Part shown: piece after piece, positions 54,970-64,000 of the stretch | How positions within the stretch are numbered: the first letter of the stretch is position 1 | Layout: every line of letters begins with the position of its first letter | Assembly (NCBI RefSeq): GCF_000178855.1 | Contig: NZ_ADVG01000003.1 | Span: forward strand, 496,001 to 560,000 | Length of the DNA stretch: 64,000 bases | Direction: 5' to 3' | Source of the DNA: Ktedonobacter racemifer DSM 44963 | GTDB taxonomy: Bacteria; Chloroflexota; Ktedonobacteria; Ktedonobacterales; Ktedonobacteraceae | Notes under the pieces: model-generated | Told to the model about the DNA's origin: nothing | Databases searched by the model: none | The model's input: only the letters and a program-made list of their open reading frames with translations | Position numbers and translations under genes: made by a program

Positions 54970-56523
54970 TTAAATTGAGCGCTTGCGATCTCTCCAGTAT
55001 GGTTCGCGCAACACGCGCCTCACAACCTTGCCAGTAGCATTTTTCGGTAGCGTTTCCATAAATTCTATAGTACGCGGCTTCTTATATGAGGCTAGGCGCT
55101 CTTTACAAAAGTCGATGAGTTCCTCCTCAGAAGAGGGGTAATCAGGCTTGCACACAACAAACGCCTTGACCGACTCACCCCAAATCTCATCGGGAATACC
55201 AATCACTGCGGCCTCCTGGACCGCAGGATGTTGATAGAGAACCTCCTCGACCTCACGCGGATAAATATTGAAACCACCACTAATAATCATGTCCGCTTTA
55301 CGATCAACAAGGAAGACATAGCCTTGCTCATCAATATAACCCATATCCCTGGTATGTACCCAGCCATTGCGTAGCGTCGCGTTCGTAAGTTCGGGTGATT
55401 TCCAGTAACCCACCATCGCTTGATTCGTGGAGACAGTGATTTCTCCGATCGTTCCCTGAGGCACCTCTTGCCCATCTTCATCGACAATGCGCAATGCGAC
55501 ACCTGGTACCGGACGCCCACAGGAAAACAGGCGTTCCTGTCTCAGAGGATCATCGCCCAGGTGGTCCTGAGCTTCGAGGAGTGTCAGGATAAGCGGAGCT
55601 TCTGTCTGGCCGTAGTATTGGATAAACTTGGGACCCCAAAGCTCCAGACCACGGCGCAAGACTTCACGTGGCATGGGAGATGCACCATAAATAATACGCT
55701 TCACGGAGTTCAAGCTGTATTGCACGACGCGCGCATGGGAGAGCAACATCACGATCATTGTTGGTACAAGGTTCAATGTGGTTGCACGCAAGCGCTCAAC
55801 TGTCGCCAGATATTCTTCTGGCTGAAAACCAGGAAGGATCGCATTGGCAGCACCTCTGAGCCAGTGTGGCAACACTAGCGTCCCCGAAGCATGCGTCAGG
55901 GGAGCTGCATGCAGCATTATGTCATCCTGCTCAATGGGTAACGATGTCAAGATATTGGTTGCGATGGCAACCCAGGTCCCCTGGCTATGAATGGCAGCCT
56001 TCAACGTTCCTGTCGTGCCCGAGGTGTATTGAATGGTGGCATAGTCCTCTTCGCGCAACAACACTGGTGGCTCATCAATGCTGGCACCAGTAACAACATC
56101 TGCTACGGACTGGATCCAGGAAGAATGCGGGTGTCCATTCATCTGACAAAAATATTGGACGGTCGTTACTTGTGGGCGGAGCGCTTCCACCCGCTCGGCA
56201 AACTCCTCACTGAACAGGAGAGCCTTCGTCTCCGTTTCTTGGAGCATGTGGCGATGTTCAGTTTCGGAGAGACGCGTGTTCAGAGGGACACGCACCAATC
56301 CGGCTTGTAAAATAGCAAAGTCGATCTCGATACTCTGTACCGAGTTCGCGAGCAGGAAAGCCACACGATCCCCTTTGCGCAGCCCTAATGCTATCAGTCC
56401 ATTGGACAGAGCGTTCGCATGGTGATAGACTTCGGCAAAGGTAAGGCGCTGCTCACCATATATCACTGCGATACGATGAGGATAAGCGTTTGCTCCACGA
56501 CGAATGAAATCTCTTACATTCAT
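54970..56523 (-). CDS. Acyl-CoA synthetase / AMP-forming ligase
   Basis: Product of 517 aa, the normal length for class I adenylate-forming enzymes. P-loop YTSGTTGTLKAAIHS (about 170; the family consensus has GKPKG), YGQTEAPL (about 305), hinge DRKADMIISGGFNIYPREVEE (about 405-425) and catalytic Lys in PKNATGKVVRR near the C terminus. It activates a carboxylate with ATP and transfers it to CoA; the chain length is not readable, although it resembles medium/long-chain fatty acid ligases. Single gene. Confidence 0.9.
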   Translation of the reverse strand: MNVRDFIRRGANAYPHRIAVIYGEQRLTFAEVYHHANALSNGLIALGLRKGDRVAFLLANSVQSIEIDFAILQAGLVRVPLNTRLSETEHRHMLQETETKALLFSEEFAERVEALRPQVTTVQYFCQMNGHPHSSWIQSVADVVTGASIDEPPVLLREEDYATIQYTSGTTGTLKAAIHSQGTWVAIATNILTSLPIEQDDIMLHAAPLTHASGTLVLPHWLRGAANAILPGFQPEEYLATVERLRATTLNLVPTMIVMLLSHARVVQYSLNSVKRIIYGASPMPREVLRRGLELWGPKFIQYYGQTEAPLILTLLEAQDHLGDDPLRQERLFSCGRPVPGVALRIVDEDGQEVPQGTIGEITVSTNQAMVGYWKSPELTNATLRNGWVHTRDMGYIDEQGYVFLVDRKADMIISGGFNIYPREVEEVLYQHPAVQEAAVIGIPDEIWGESVKAFVVCKPDYPSSEEELIDFCKERLASYKKPRTIEFMETLPKNATGKVVRRVLREPYWRDRKRSI

Positions 56524-57081
56524 AAGTTACCTACTCACTTGCTTCATTGCATGTACGGGCGTTCAAAGAACAATAGCACAATTACGTTTATCACGCTTTT
56601 TATTTGTACACGATTGCTGAGTATCCTGTCAAATAGCAATGTAAGACAAAGGCTCCAGAGTACACAGAGTTCGTCATCACTGGCTAGTGCAGGTTCAAAA
56701 AATCTCTTGTGTAAAGAGAGGAATGGCTGCTAGAATGAGAGCATGAAAAGAGCATCTCTGAGAGGGTTGCTGGCAACATTATCAAGGAAAAATGCATGCA
56801 AGAAGCGAATGAGTAGCATTCACCTTAGGTGAAATGCTTGTAGCTAATCCACACCTCTCCGACTACTTTCATCGATTGAGTTTCTTACCGCCGGGTTCTG
56901 TAGAAATGGCTGATGGTGCCAGCCATGCGGTCCTCTCGAAGGTCCGAGGGAAGTTTTCAATCCATCCCATAGACCAGAACTCTATCAAGGGTCATCTTGG
57001 CAATAGCGTTTGAAGTTTCAAGACAAAAATTTTATTTAGAGCGGTACGCATAAGCTTTGAACCAAAGAGTAGGCTAGAGAG
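56524..57081. other. No gene recognised
   Basis: Upstream region of the acyl-CoA synthetase and of the IS630 scrap; short frames only. Confidence 0.35.
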
Positions 57082-57126
57082 ATGAAAGCCTATTCAACCG
57101 ACTTACGAGAACGAGTGGTACGGGCT
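57082..57126 (+). pseudogene. N-terminal scrap of an IS630-family transposase
   Basis: ATG 57082 begins MKAYSTDLRERVVRA, the typical first 15 residues of many IS630 transposases, then homology ends. An IS5-type element is inserted 95 nt downstream. Confidence 0.45.
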
Positions 57127-57221
57127 GGTTTGCTCACTGTGGGTATCTCGCCCGCGAGAGAGAAGTTCTCTTTACGGAAGCACAACAGTTTGAGGCTCAA
57201 GCCTTTTGATTACTGCTGTAA

Positions 57222-58204
57222 GAAGGTGTGCAGAATGACACCAGTTAGGGAGCGGCGCGAGCCAGCCTGGCCACCATCAGTTTACTCATCGCGAGAGAGA
57301 TCAATGCCTCGCTACTCGAATAGGTGCCCTCATAATCGCGGGAGAGCCGACGGTTCTGGGTGATCCAGGCATTGGTGCGTTCCACTACCCATCGGTGGGG
57401 AAGGAGGTGGAAACCTGGGGGAATGATCGCATTCCAGTCGACTTCCTCCCCTTCTTTCACCCAGACGGCGCGAATGCCGGTCCAGGGATGATTCACCACC
57501 TCCACACGTACCCCCAGGTGCTCTTTGACCCACTGCTCTCGCGTGGTGGCCTGCATACCCGCTATCGACCCAGATCAGCTGGAGACGAGGCAGCGCTCCT
57601 TTCAGAGGCAGAAGCAGAACCTTGCCTCCTTCCCGCTCATCGATGTGAGCGTTCAGCACTTTCACCGCGATCACCAGCCCCTGGGTGTCAACCAGCACAA
57701 ACCGTTTTCTGCCGTGGATTTTTTTTCCCGCCATCAAACCCGCGCTCATCACCGCGCACCGAACTCGTTTTGATCGATTGACTATCGAGAATGGCGGCAC
57801 TCGGTTCAGGATCGCGCCCAAGGCTTACGCGCAGATCACGTCGCAGGGCTGCATTCACGTGTTCCCAGACGCCTGCCTGTTTCCACAGGCGGAAAGAGAG
57901 ATACACCGTGCTCCAATGCGGCAAATCATGGGGCATCATGCGCCAGGCACACGCACTCCGCAGCACATACAAGATGCCATTGAGGATTTCCCGCCGCGCA
58001 ATTTCCTGCGGACGTCCGCCTGGCTTCTCTCCTGGAATCAACGGCTCCAGAATCTCCCATTCTTCGTCTGTTACATCTGATGGATACGGCATCCGCAGAG
58101 AGTGAGTACTTTCCCATCATCCCGCTCCTTTCGATAGCTTTGCTCGGCTTTTTTCTCTCCTTTCTCTTTTCTATCGGCTAGTTTTCGGCTTTCTGCACAC
58201 CTTC
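57222..58204 (-). mobile_element. IS5-family (IS427-like) insertion sequence
   Basis: Fourteen-base terminal repeats: GAAGGTGTGCAGAA at 57222-57235 and its exact complement at 58191-58204. The 3-bp TAA occurs directly outside both ends (57219-57221 and 58205-58207), fitting the TNA target duplication of this subgroup. Length 983 bp, one broken transposase gene. Confidence 0.85.
57245..58092 (-). pseudogene. IS5-family (IS427-like) transposase, two frameshifts
   Basis: Frame 1 from ATG 58092 reads MPYPSDVTDEEWEILEPLIP and later AAILDSQSIKTSS with the first catalytic Asp. An 8-A run (plus strand T-run, about 57719-57726) is followed by the productive frame +1 (GKKIHGRKRFVLVDTQGL, WVDSGYAG with the second Asp). 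Another shift near 57550 leads to RVEVVNHPWTG and HRWVVERTNAWITQNRRLSRDYE with the catalytic Glu. Removing one A would restore the first junction, so it looks like a homopolymer indel. Confidence 0.82.
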
Positions 58205-58588
58205 TAAGAACTCCTTTTCCCATTTTCTGTCTCGCTCCTCTGTCTGATCTCGCAACTCATTCGCCAAGATATATGGGAAATGCGCCAGGAAATGCCTGAA
58301 AACGGTCGCTTTTCTGGCTCATTTTGACCTTTACCATAGAGACCGGGTCGGCACCAGTTTCTCCGACCTACGCCTCTGACACCGCTTCTTGTGCTTGCAT
58401 GTGTAGCGATGGAATTCTAAGATGAAGAGGCAATTATTCCCGTCATGATTGCCTCATGCGAGGAGGATCGGAGGCTAGCCTTTGCTCACACCTTCAAATG
58501 AAAAACCGAGGACCAAGGATCTGTTGCCCCGAAGATCGAAGGTGCGTTTGTCTGTGTCCTGGTCCAAGAGAGGAGAGGCTCTTATTCT

Positions 58589-60499
58589 ATGGCTTTCTTT
58601 AACGACAACCCTCAGCAAGAAAACACCACCCAACGTCCCCCTGAAGAGGCCGAGTTTGTCGATCGTTTTCGCGCGATGATAGAGGGAAGCACGGATATTT
58701 TTTGCATTCTCACGCTCAGAGGCGAGGTGCAAGAAATTTCCCCCAGTTGGCACAACTTTACCGGGCAAGAGGAGAACGAGTATCGAGGGAAGGGCTGGCT
58801 GGAGGCGTTCCATCCGGCTGATCAGCCGCAAGTCGAAGAAGCGCTGATCCAAACGGTCATCTCCGGGCGGAGCAGTGAACACACACGCCGGGTGCGCCGA
58901 TATGATGGAAGCTACCGCCTGATACACTGGCGTCTGATCCCCGTGCGCAAGCCTTCGGGGGTTGTTTCTGAGCTGGTGGCCTATGGCATCGATGTCACCG
59001 AGCAGGAACTGGCGAAACAGATGAGTGAAGCAGAGATGCAGCTCGCCGTGAAAGCGTCCGGTGTGGGCCTGTGGGATTGGAATCTCCCGACCTGGCAATT
59101 TGTCTGCACGGATCAGATGGCGGTCCATCTTGGCATCTCTCCTGTTACTTCAGGGAGTGAGGAACAGTTCCTGGCGTGCGTGCATCCGGATGACCGCGAC
59201 CAAATAGAGCGCGCGCATCGGCGTGCCCTGGCTGAGAAGGCGGAATTTGGTATCGAGCACCGCACGATCTGGCCTGATGGGAGCCTGCATTGGCTGATAG
59301 CCAGAGGACGAGGCATCTATGATCTCCGCGGCCAGCCGATCCATCTGATAGGAGTTGCCTTGGATGTGACGGAGCTGAAACAGGCGGAGGAGGCCCTGCG
59401 GGAGAGCGAGGCCCGGTTTCGTCATTTCATGGATTCCAATATCATCGCAATGGCGCTCGTTGACCTGGAGGGAACCGTTCATGAGGCCAACGATGCCTTG
59501 CTCAAGCTTGTGGGTTATACCCGGGAAGACCTGACAGCGGGACGGATGCAGTGGACGGCGATGACTCCCCCGGAATATCGGGCCCAAGACGCTCGGGTGA
59601 TCGAAGAACTGCAGACAACCGGAGTGGCTCAGCCGTTTGAAAAAGAGTATGTGGCCAAAGACGGCACGCGCGTGCCGGTCTTGAACGGGGCGACGCTTCT
59701 GCGCCGGAGAGGCTCTTCTCCGCTGGCCATCACGTTTGTCTTAGATTTGACGGCCCGCAAAGAAGTGGAACGGCAAAAAGACCTCTTCCTTGGCATAACC
59801 AGCCACGAATTAAAAACACCGTTAACTGCCCTCAGAGGGACGCTTCAATTAGTCCAACGGCGCTTGAAACGGGTAGCCACGACGGCGGATAACTTCTCCC
59901 CAGAATGGAGCACCTTCGTCCAGGGACTCACGAAAAATCTGGAGGATTGTGCACGACAGGTCGATGCACAAACGCGCTTGATCAATGACCTGCTGGACAT
60001 CTCGCGCATCACATCCAATACCCTGAAGCTCTCGCCGCAGCGCTGTGAACTTGGCAGCCTGGTGCGTGAAACGGTCGAGGATTTGCGGGTCACCGAGCCC
60101 GAACGCTCGCTCCTACTTGAAGTGCCAGAGGATACGCTGGTCCACGTGCTCGCTGATCGGGATCGCATCAGTCAGGTGGTGACCAATTATGTGACCAATG
60201 CGCTGCGCTATTCACCCCCCGACCAGCCGGTGCATATTGGTCTCACCGCCGAGAAGGGTGTTGCTCGTGTCTGGGTGCGCGATCGGGGGCCGGGCCTCTC
60301 GGCGGAAGCACAGAAAGAAATCTGGCAGCGTTTTCACCAGGTGAAAGGCGTACCCGTCCAGAATGGTTCGGGGAAAGGGTTGGGTCTGGGCTTATATATC
60401 TGCCAGATGCTCATCGCCGAACACCAGGGACAAGTCGGTGTGGAAAGTACATTAGGGGAAGGCTCCACCTTCTGGTTTACCTTGCCAGTCGTCCCATAA
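58589..60499 (+). CDS. PAS-PAS-PAS sensor histidine kinase
   Basis: Product of 636 aa, no membrane helix. PAS domains at about 25-140, 148-268 and 275-392. The phospho-His is at residue 406 (GITSHELKTPLTALRG). A longer DHp linker (Lys/Arg-rich, about 420-450) precedes the ATPase domain with NYVTNALRYSPPDQP, DRGPGLS, GKGLGLGLYICQML and GEGSTFWFTLP. The PAS3-DHp arrangement resembles the other kinases of this window (DSNIIAMALVD..., TPPEYRAQ), so all belong to one expanded family. Its likely terminator hairpin now lies beyond an IS4-type insertion. Confidence 0.9.
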   Translation: MAFFNDNPQQENTTQRPPEEAEFVDRFRAMIEGSTDIFCILTLRGEVQEISPSWHNFTGQEENEYRGKGWLEAFHPADQPQVEEALIQTVISGRSSEHTRRVRRYDGSYRLIHWRLIPVRKPSGVVSELVAYGIDVTEQELAKQMSEAEMQLAVKASGVGLWDWNLPTWQFVCTDQMAVHLGISPVTSGSEEQFLACVHPDDRDQIERAHRRALAEKAEFGIEHRTIWPDGSLHWLIARGRGIYDLRGQPIHLIGVALDVTELKQAEEALRESEARFRHFMDSNIIAMALVDLEGTVHEANDALLKLVGYTREDLTAGRMQWTAMTPPEYRAQDARVIEELQTTGVAQPFEKEYVAKDGTRVPVLNGATLLRRRGSSPLAITFVLDLTARKEVERQKDLFLGITSHELKTPLTALRGTLQLVQRRLKRVATTADNFSPEWSTFVQGLTKNLEDCARQVDAQTRLINDLLDISRITSNTLKLSPQRCELGSLVRETVEDLRVTEPERSLLLEVPEDTLVHVLADRDRISQVVTNYVTNALRYSPPDQPVHIGLTAEKGVARVWVRDRGPGLSAEAQKEIWQRFHQVKGVPVQNGSGKGLGLGLYICQMLIAEHQGQVGVESTLGEGSTFWFTLPVVP

Positions 60500-60559
60500 G
60501 AGGATTCATGGTCGCGGGCCTCGGCAGGAAGCTGATAGAGGGTGATCATTCCACCACCC

Positions 60560-61998
60560 CATAGGCATTAAGTTAAGAAAAGATGACAACAAAAAGCTCC
60601 TTGAAAGATGATGAAGATTGATCAAAACATCATACATCAAGCAAGGAGCTATCAGATGACCAGTGTATCACAACTTGAGCGCATATTGAAACACGTCTTG
60701 GAAGAGCGAGCCAATGCATTGGCAAAAGAAACTGGCTTCGTGAAACGAGAGCGCAAGCTCACAGGGGCCGATTTTGCCCAAATTTTGCTCTTTGGGCACT
60801 TGCACACCCCACAAGCAAGCCTGGATCAGTTGACCCAGGCAGCTCAGCTTCGTCAGGTGCAGATCAGCAGTTCGGGTCTGCATCAGCGTTGCACACAAGA
60901 GGCGGCAAGATTTTTGCAAGCGGTGCTTTCGGAATTGGTGGAACAGGTCGTGAGCGTGCAAGCGGCTCCCATTGCGCTCTTCAAGTCGTTCAAGCAGGTG
61001 ATCGTTGAGGACAGTTCAACCATCATTCTGCCAGCCGCTCTCAAAGAGCTGTGGCCTGGATGTGGTGGAGGGGGTCAAGAAAGCAGTGAACGCACTCAGG
61101 CAGCGCTCAAACTACATGTGCGTTGGGATATCAAACACGGGCAACTCATGGGACCACGCTTGTCGGCAGGACGAGTACATGAATTACATGGTCCTTTGAG
61201 TCAAGAGCCGGTTCGCCCTGGCAGTTTGTACGTGGCAGACCGTGGCTACTGGAGCCTGGCTCACTTGCGTCAACTTCACGAGCAGAAGGTGCGCTTCTGC
61301 CAGCATCCAAAGGCCAACACGGTCTTTTGGGATCGAGAGGGCAAGCGGATTGAACTGGAGAGCATCTTGCCTCGCATGATTGGGCAGATCAAGGTGAAGC
61401 ATGTCTACTTAGGAGCACAGAACCCCTTGCCCGTTCGCCTGCTGATGGTACGCGTTCCAGAAGAGGTGGTAGCACAACGACGCGAGCGCTTGGCGCAAGA
61501 GGCGACTGATAAAGGCCAGGCAGTGAGTCCTAAGCAATGGGAATTGGCTGCGTGGACACTCATTGTAACCAACGCTGCAGCCAAACATGTGGGACCAGCA
61601 CAAGCCTTGGTGATCATGCGTGAACGCTGGGTGATCGAGCTGCTCTTCAAGCTTTGGAAAAGTCAGGGGCACATTGATGAGTGGCGATCGCAACATCCCT
61701 GGCGAGCGTTGTGTGAGCTGTATGCCAAACTGATGGCAGTTGTGGTCCAACATTGGCTCCTCTTGTTTGGGTGTTGGCAGGATCCTTGGCGCAGTTTGGT
61801 GAAAGCCTCCGCGGTGGTGCGATCTCTGGCCTTACAGGGATTGGAAGTGCTCGGTGGCTTCTGCCGTTTGCGCCTGCTGGTCGACCAACTCTCTCGAATG
61901 ATGCAGTCGGGCTGTCGGGTCAATCCTCGCTCGACTGAACCCTGCTTGGCTCAGTTGCTTCTCGATGGTCTCGATTGGCTCTTAACTTAATGCCTATG
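60560..61998 (+). mobile_element. IS4-family insertion sequence with 20-bp flanking direct repeat
   Basis: Terminal repeats CATAGGCATTAAGTTAAG at 60560-60577 and their complement at 61981-61998. Directly outside, the 20-bp sequence GGGTGATCATTCCACCACCC occurs at both 60540-60559 and 61999-62018. If this is a target duplication it is longer than usual for IS4 (9-12 bp). The transposase is intact. Confidence 0.85.
60656..61990 (+). CDS. IS4-family transposase
   Basis: Product of 444 aa from ATG 60656 (AAGGAG, 7-nt spacing; in-frame ATG 60608 lacks this). DDE residues are visible in VIVEDSSTIIL (D1, about 125), SLYVADRGYWS (D2, about 195) and RWVIELLFKLWKSQGHID (the Glu of the YREK-like motif, about 325). 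The chain is uninterrupted and ends within 10 nt of the right terminal repeat, so the element is probably still active; it is the only complete transposase-plus-ends unit in the window. Confidence 0.88.
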   Translation: MTSVSQLERILKHVLEERANALAKETGFVKRERKLTGADFAQILLFGHLHTPQASLDQLTQAAQLRQVQISSSGLHQRCTQEAARFLQAVLSELVEQVVSVQAAPIALFKSFKQVIVEDSSTIILPAALKELWPGCGGGGQESSERTQAALKLHVRWDIKHGQLMGPRLSAGRVHELHGPLSQEPVRPGSLYVADRGYWSLAHLRQLHEQKVRFCQHPKANTVFWDREGKRIELESILPRMIGQIKVKHVYLGAQNPLPVRLLMVRVPEEVVAQRRERLAQEATDKGQAVSPKQWELAAWTLIVTNAAAKHVGPAQALVIMRERWVIELLFKLWKSQGHIDEWRSQHPWRALCELYAKLMAVVVQHWLLLFGCWQDPWRSLVKASAVVRSLALQGLEVLGGFCRLRLLVDQLSRMMQSGCRVNPRSTEPCLAQLLLDGLDWLLT

Positions 61999-62014
61999 GG
62001 GTGATCATTCCACC

Positions 62015-62039
62015 ACCCCGCTTGTCCTACAAGTGGGGT
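62015..62039 (+). terminator. Terminator-like hairpin separated from the PAS kinase
   Basis: ACCCCGCTTGT (62015-62025), loop CCT, ACAAGTGGGGT (62029-62039) with one G-T pair, followed by AGTTTGCT. Removing the IS4 element would place it about 40 nt after the kinase stop at 60499, where a terminator is expected. Confidence 0.6.
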
Positions 62040-62293
62040 AGTTTGCTATGTCTAAGCGTCAAAGTGTCATGAATGCACACTTTGGTCAGGATCTTAGCCC
62101 GACCTCAAAATCCGCTTAGCGCCAAATTATGCTTGCATAAAGTCGTGTTGCTCCAGAAGCGTTCTCTAAGAGATACGCGCCATTTTATACGAGATCGGAA
62201 TTGTCACAGGGGCAGCCAGACATCCATGCCGGGCCTGCCCATCCTTCGTGATCTTCCAGGTCAATAGGAGCACAGGCAGACAAAACGATGGTT
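62040..62293. other. Short gap
   Basis: No gene. Contains GAGGTCGGGCTAAGATC (minus strand 62106-62090) related to the arm of the 40640 palindrome. Confidence 0.4.
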
Positions 62294-62752
62294 CTATCGA
62301 GCACCATCGCCGTAGGAGAACGCTTTTTCAGAGCCGGGATCATCCTTTGCCCCTGAGACGAGCAGTTCAGCGACCACTTGCAGCAGCGTTTCCAGTTCAA
62401 AAGGTTTCTGCAGCGTTCTGAGGTGCTTTTTGCCGCTGACTTCCTGTGGCGTATCCGCACTCATCAGAAGAATAGGGATGTGCTCAAGCTTTTCTCGGCT
62501 CCTCAGCCAGTCCGCCAGTTCCAGACCGTTCATTCCGGGGAGATGGTAATCCAGGAGCACTAACGCGGGGGCATCCGTTTGCAGGATACTTTGCGCCATC
62601 TCTCCACTGAGGACATGGGACGCCTCATAGGCTTCCTCCTCCTCCTCCTGGAGTGCTTCCAGCAGGAGATCGCCCAGGATGGGATCATCTTCGACAATGA
62701 GAATACGCTTGCGGCGAGTCCGTTCACGACCTGCCTGCGGGCTCTTACACAT
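62294..62752 (-). CDS. CheY-like response regulator
   Basis: Product of 152 aa from ATG 62752 (GGAGG, 6-nt spacing). Receiver domain with RILIVEDDPILGDLL (acidic pair), phospho-acceptor in LVLLDYHLPGMNGLEL, LLMSADTP and LQKPFELETLL (conserved Lys). A short basic N terminus and Ser-rich tail; no output domain, so it acts by protein interaction or phosphotransfer. Its start codon overlaps the kinase stop by 8 nt (AATGTGTAA), giving translational coupling and a matched stoichiometry. Confidence 0.9.
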   Translation of the reverse strand: MCKSPQAGRERTRRKRILIVEDDPILGDLLLEALQEEEEEAYEASHVLSGEMAQSILQTDAPALVLLDYHLPGMNGLELADWLRSREKLEHIPILLMSADTPQEVSGKKHLRTLQKPFELETLLQVVAELLVSGAKDDPGSEKAFSYGDGAR

Positions 62753-64000
62753 TTCTTTCCTCCTTCGTGTTTCTGAGACGCTTTTCCCGCGAAGCGGCAA
62801 GGGGGAACGTGATGTGAAAGGTGGATCCTTTTCCCCTCTCGCTTTCGACCCGAATCGTTCCCCCATGGTGCTTGACAATCTCCGAAACAATATACAAACC
62901 CATTCCGAGTCCTGGAAAGGCACGCTGCTGGAGAGGTACCGCCCGGTAGAATCGTTCAAAAATCCTCCCTTGCAGCTCTCGTGGGATCCCAATCCCCTGA
63001 TCGCGTATACTGATCGTGACCGCCTCAGCCGAGGTGGTGAGTGTCACTTCGATCTGCGGAGCGTCTGGAGCATATTTGATCGCATTGCTGAGCACATTCA
63101 GAAACACTTGTGCGAGCCGATCTCGATCTCCGACCACAAAAACGGGTGGTGCGGCATGCTGGACCACAATGGTATGGGTCGTTTGTATGTGCTGAAGAAC
63201 GTCCATGACTTCCTTTAGCATCGCATCCAGATCGACCATCTCGTGAGCATATTCCAGCTTCCCGGCCTGGATGCGCGAGAGGTCGAGTAACTCGTCGACC
63301 AGGCGGGTGATGGCATTGAGTTGTCCTTCCATGCGAGCACACACCACCTCCACATTGGACAGATCTTGTTTCCCGAGCTTCTTGCACAAAAGCTGGGTTT
63401 GCAGCTTCAAGGAGGCAAGGGGGGTCTTCAGTTCATGGCTGGCCATGCCCAAGAAGGCATCTTTGCGCTGATCCAACTCCTGGCGAGCAGAATTATCCAG
63501 CACAAAGCCAACCCCTTGCAGCACCTGATCATGAAAGGCGACGCCTCCCAGTAAGACGGGAAGGTGACTGCCGTCTTTACACACCAGTTCGGTTTCAAAA
63601 GGGGTCGTGCAGTGTTGCGCGACCACATCCTGGTAGACCTGGTGGGAAAAGGAGGCAGCGGGTGGGCGAGTCATGGTTGCCCAGCGCACATTCCGCTGCT
63701 GCAGGTCTTCTCGACGATAGCCGGTCATCTGGAGAAACGTGGCATTCGCATCCACAATCGCATCGTCTTCGGCGAGAAAGATCCCGATGATGCTAGAGTT
63801 CATCAGGAGGTTCACGCGTTCCTGGCTCAGGCGCAAGGCCTCTTCCGTCCGTTTCTGGTCATCGATATCCGTGCAGGTGCCAAACCACTTGACGATCTGG
63901 CGGGTGTCATCGCGCACCGGCATGGCGCGGACTAAGAACCAGCGATATCCCCCCGTTTGGCCCTCCTTGAGACGCTCATAGGGCTCACCTGTTTCGAGCG
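62745..64000 (-). CDS. PAS sensor histidine kinase, 5' end outside the window
   Basis: Partial: the frame is open to 64000. It includes the end of a PAS domain (GYRWFLVRAMPVRDD), a full PAS (about 63430-63790, SSIIGIFLAEDDAIVDANAT), DHp with MASHELKTPLASLKLQTQL and an ATPase domain with NVLSNAIKYAPDAP, DQGIGIPRELQGRIFERFYR, GLGMGLYIVSEIV and GKGSTFHITFP. Cytoplasmic in the visible part. The first visible PAS seems about four residues shorter than its relatives between ETGEPYE and GQTGGYRWF. Paired with the overlapping response regulator as a two-component unit. Confidence 0.9.
   Translation of the reverse strand, partial: LETGEPYERLKEGQTGGYRWFLVRAMPVRDDTRQIVKWFGTCTDIDDQKRTEEALRLSQERVNLLMNSSIIGIFLAEDDAIVDANATFLQMTGYRREDLQQRNVRWATMTRPPAASFSHQVYQDVVAQHCTTPFETELVCKDGSHLPVLLGGVAFHDQVLQGVGFVLDNSARQELDQRKDAFLGMASHELKTPLASLKLQTQLLCKKLGKQDLSNVEVVCARMEGQLNAITRLVDELLDLSRIQAGKLEYAHEMVDLDAMLKEVMDVLQHIQTTHTIVVQHAAPPVFVVGDRDRLAQVFLNVLSNAIKYAPDAPQIEVTLTTSAEAVTISIRDQGIGIPRELQGRIFERFYRAVPLQQRAFPGLGMGLYIVSEIVKHHGGTIRVESERGKGSTFHITFPLAASREKRLRNTKEERNV

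Noticed and set aside
57719..57726. A-run in the IS5-type transposase as programmed frameshift site
   Set aside because: The downstream frame is +1, not the -1 expected for such a heptamer, and a second frameshift further on already breaks the gene.

Overview
The window looks like part of a large, repeat-rich bacterial chromosome of intermediate GC. My best guess for the source is a Ktedonobacteria-type Chloroflexota. That guess rests on multi-PAS histidine kinases, pentapeptide-repeat proteins, a PadR/HAAS pair, a large LuxR-type ATPase regulator, many different IS families and many broken genes. No rRNA, tRNA or CRISPR array was seen, so the taxonomic call is inference only.

Layout. 1-6.1 kb: a strong promoter with an overlapping operator, a decayed response regulator and two multi-PAS histidine kinases that share an almost identical block. 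6.2-12 kb: FAD monooxygenase, membrane-anchored methyltransferase with a duplicated ribosome-binding region, DUF4383-like membrane protein, lipoprotein, secreted esterase, plus an oxidoreductase remnant and an IS630 remnant. 12-21 kb: a metal-transport neighbourhood. It holds three cation-diffusion-facilitator genes (one intact, two damaged), a broken ZIP gene joined to a UppP tail, an FTR1-like remnant and a Tat-exported PHP protein with a His/Asp-rich N terminus. A homologous 96-bp leader precedes the intact CDF gene and the ZIP gene. 21-30 kb: erythromycin-esterase-like protein, an IS1341-type TnpB element with its omega-RNA region, two pentapeptide proteins, PadR and a large serine recombinase. 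31-34.4 kb: a DUF4118-type kinase, transposase and glycosyltransferase scraps, and a PLP enzyme of the D-cysteine desulfhydrase/ACC deaminase family.

34.7-55 kb is bracketed by the two halves of one IS6-type transposase, which overlap by exactly 24 bp. Between them lie an ISL3-type element that encloses a broken M3 peptidase, an RBBP9-like hydrolase, a RidA / alpha-beta hydrolase / DinB run, a broken IS110, a LuxR regulator with one internal stop, tandem GNAT paralogues, a prolyl-aminopeptidase-like hydrolase, a Tn3 scrap and a four-repeat membrane protein. 55-64 kb: acyl-CoA synthetase, an exactly delimited IS5 (IS427-like) insertion, another PAS kinase whose terminator was separated from it by an IS4 insertion, and a response regulator translationally coupled to a PAS kinase that runs off the window.

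Two themes stand out. First, many genes carry small lesions (nonsense codons, 4-bp and 7-bp tandem duplications, homopolymer indels), so the region is decaying. Second, intergenic spaces hold at least ten unrelated long inverted repeats (16-40 bp arms, mostly perfect) without T-tracts, several of them where a simple terminator makes no sense.
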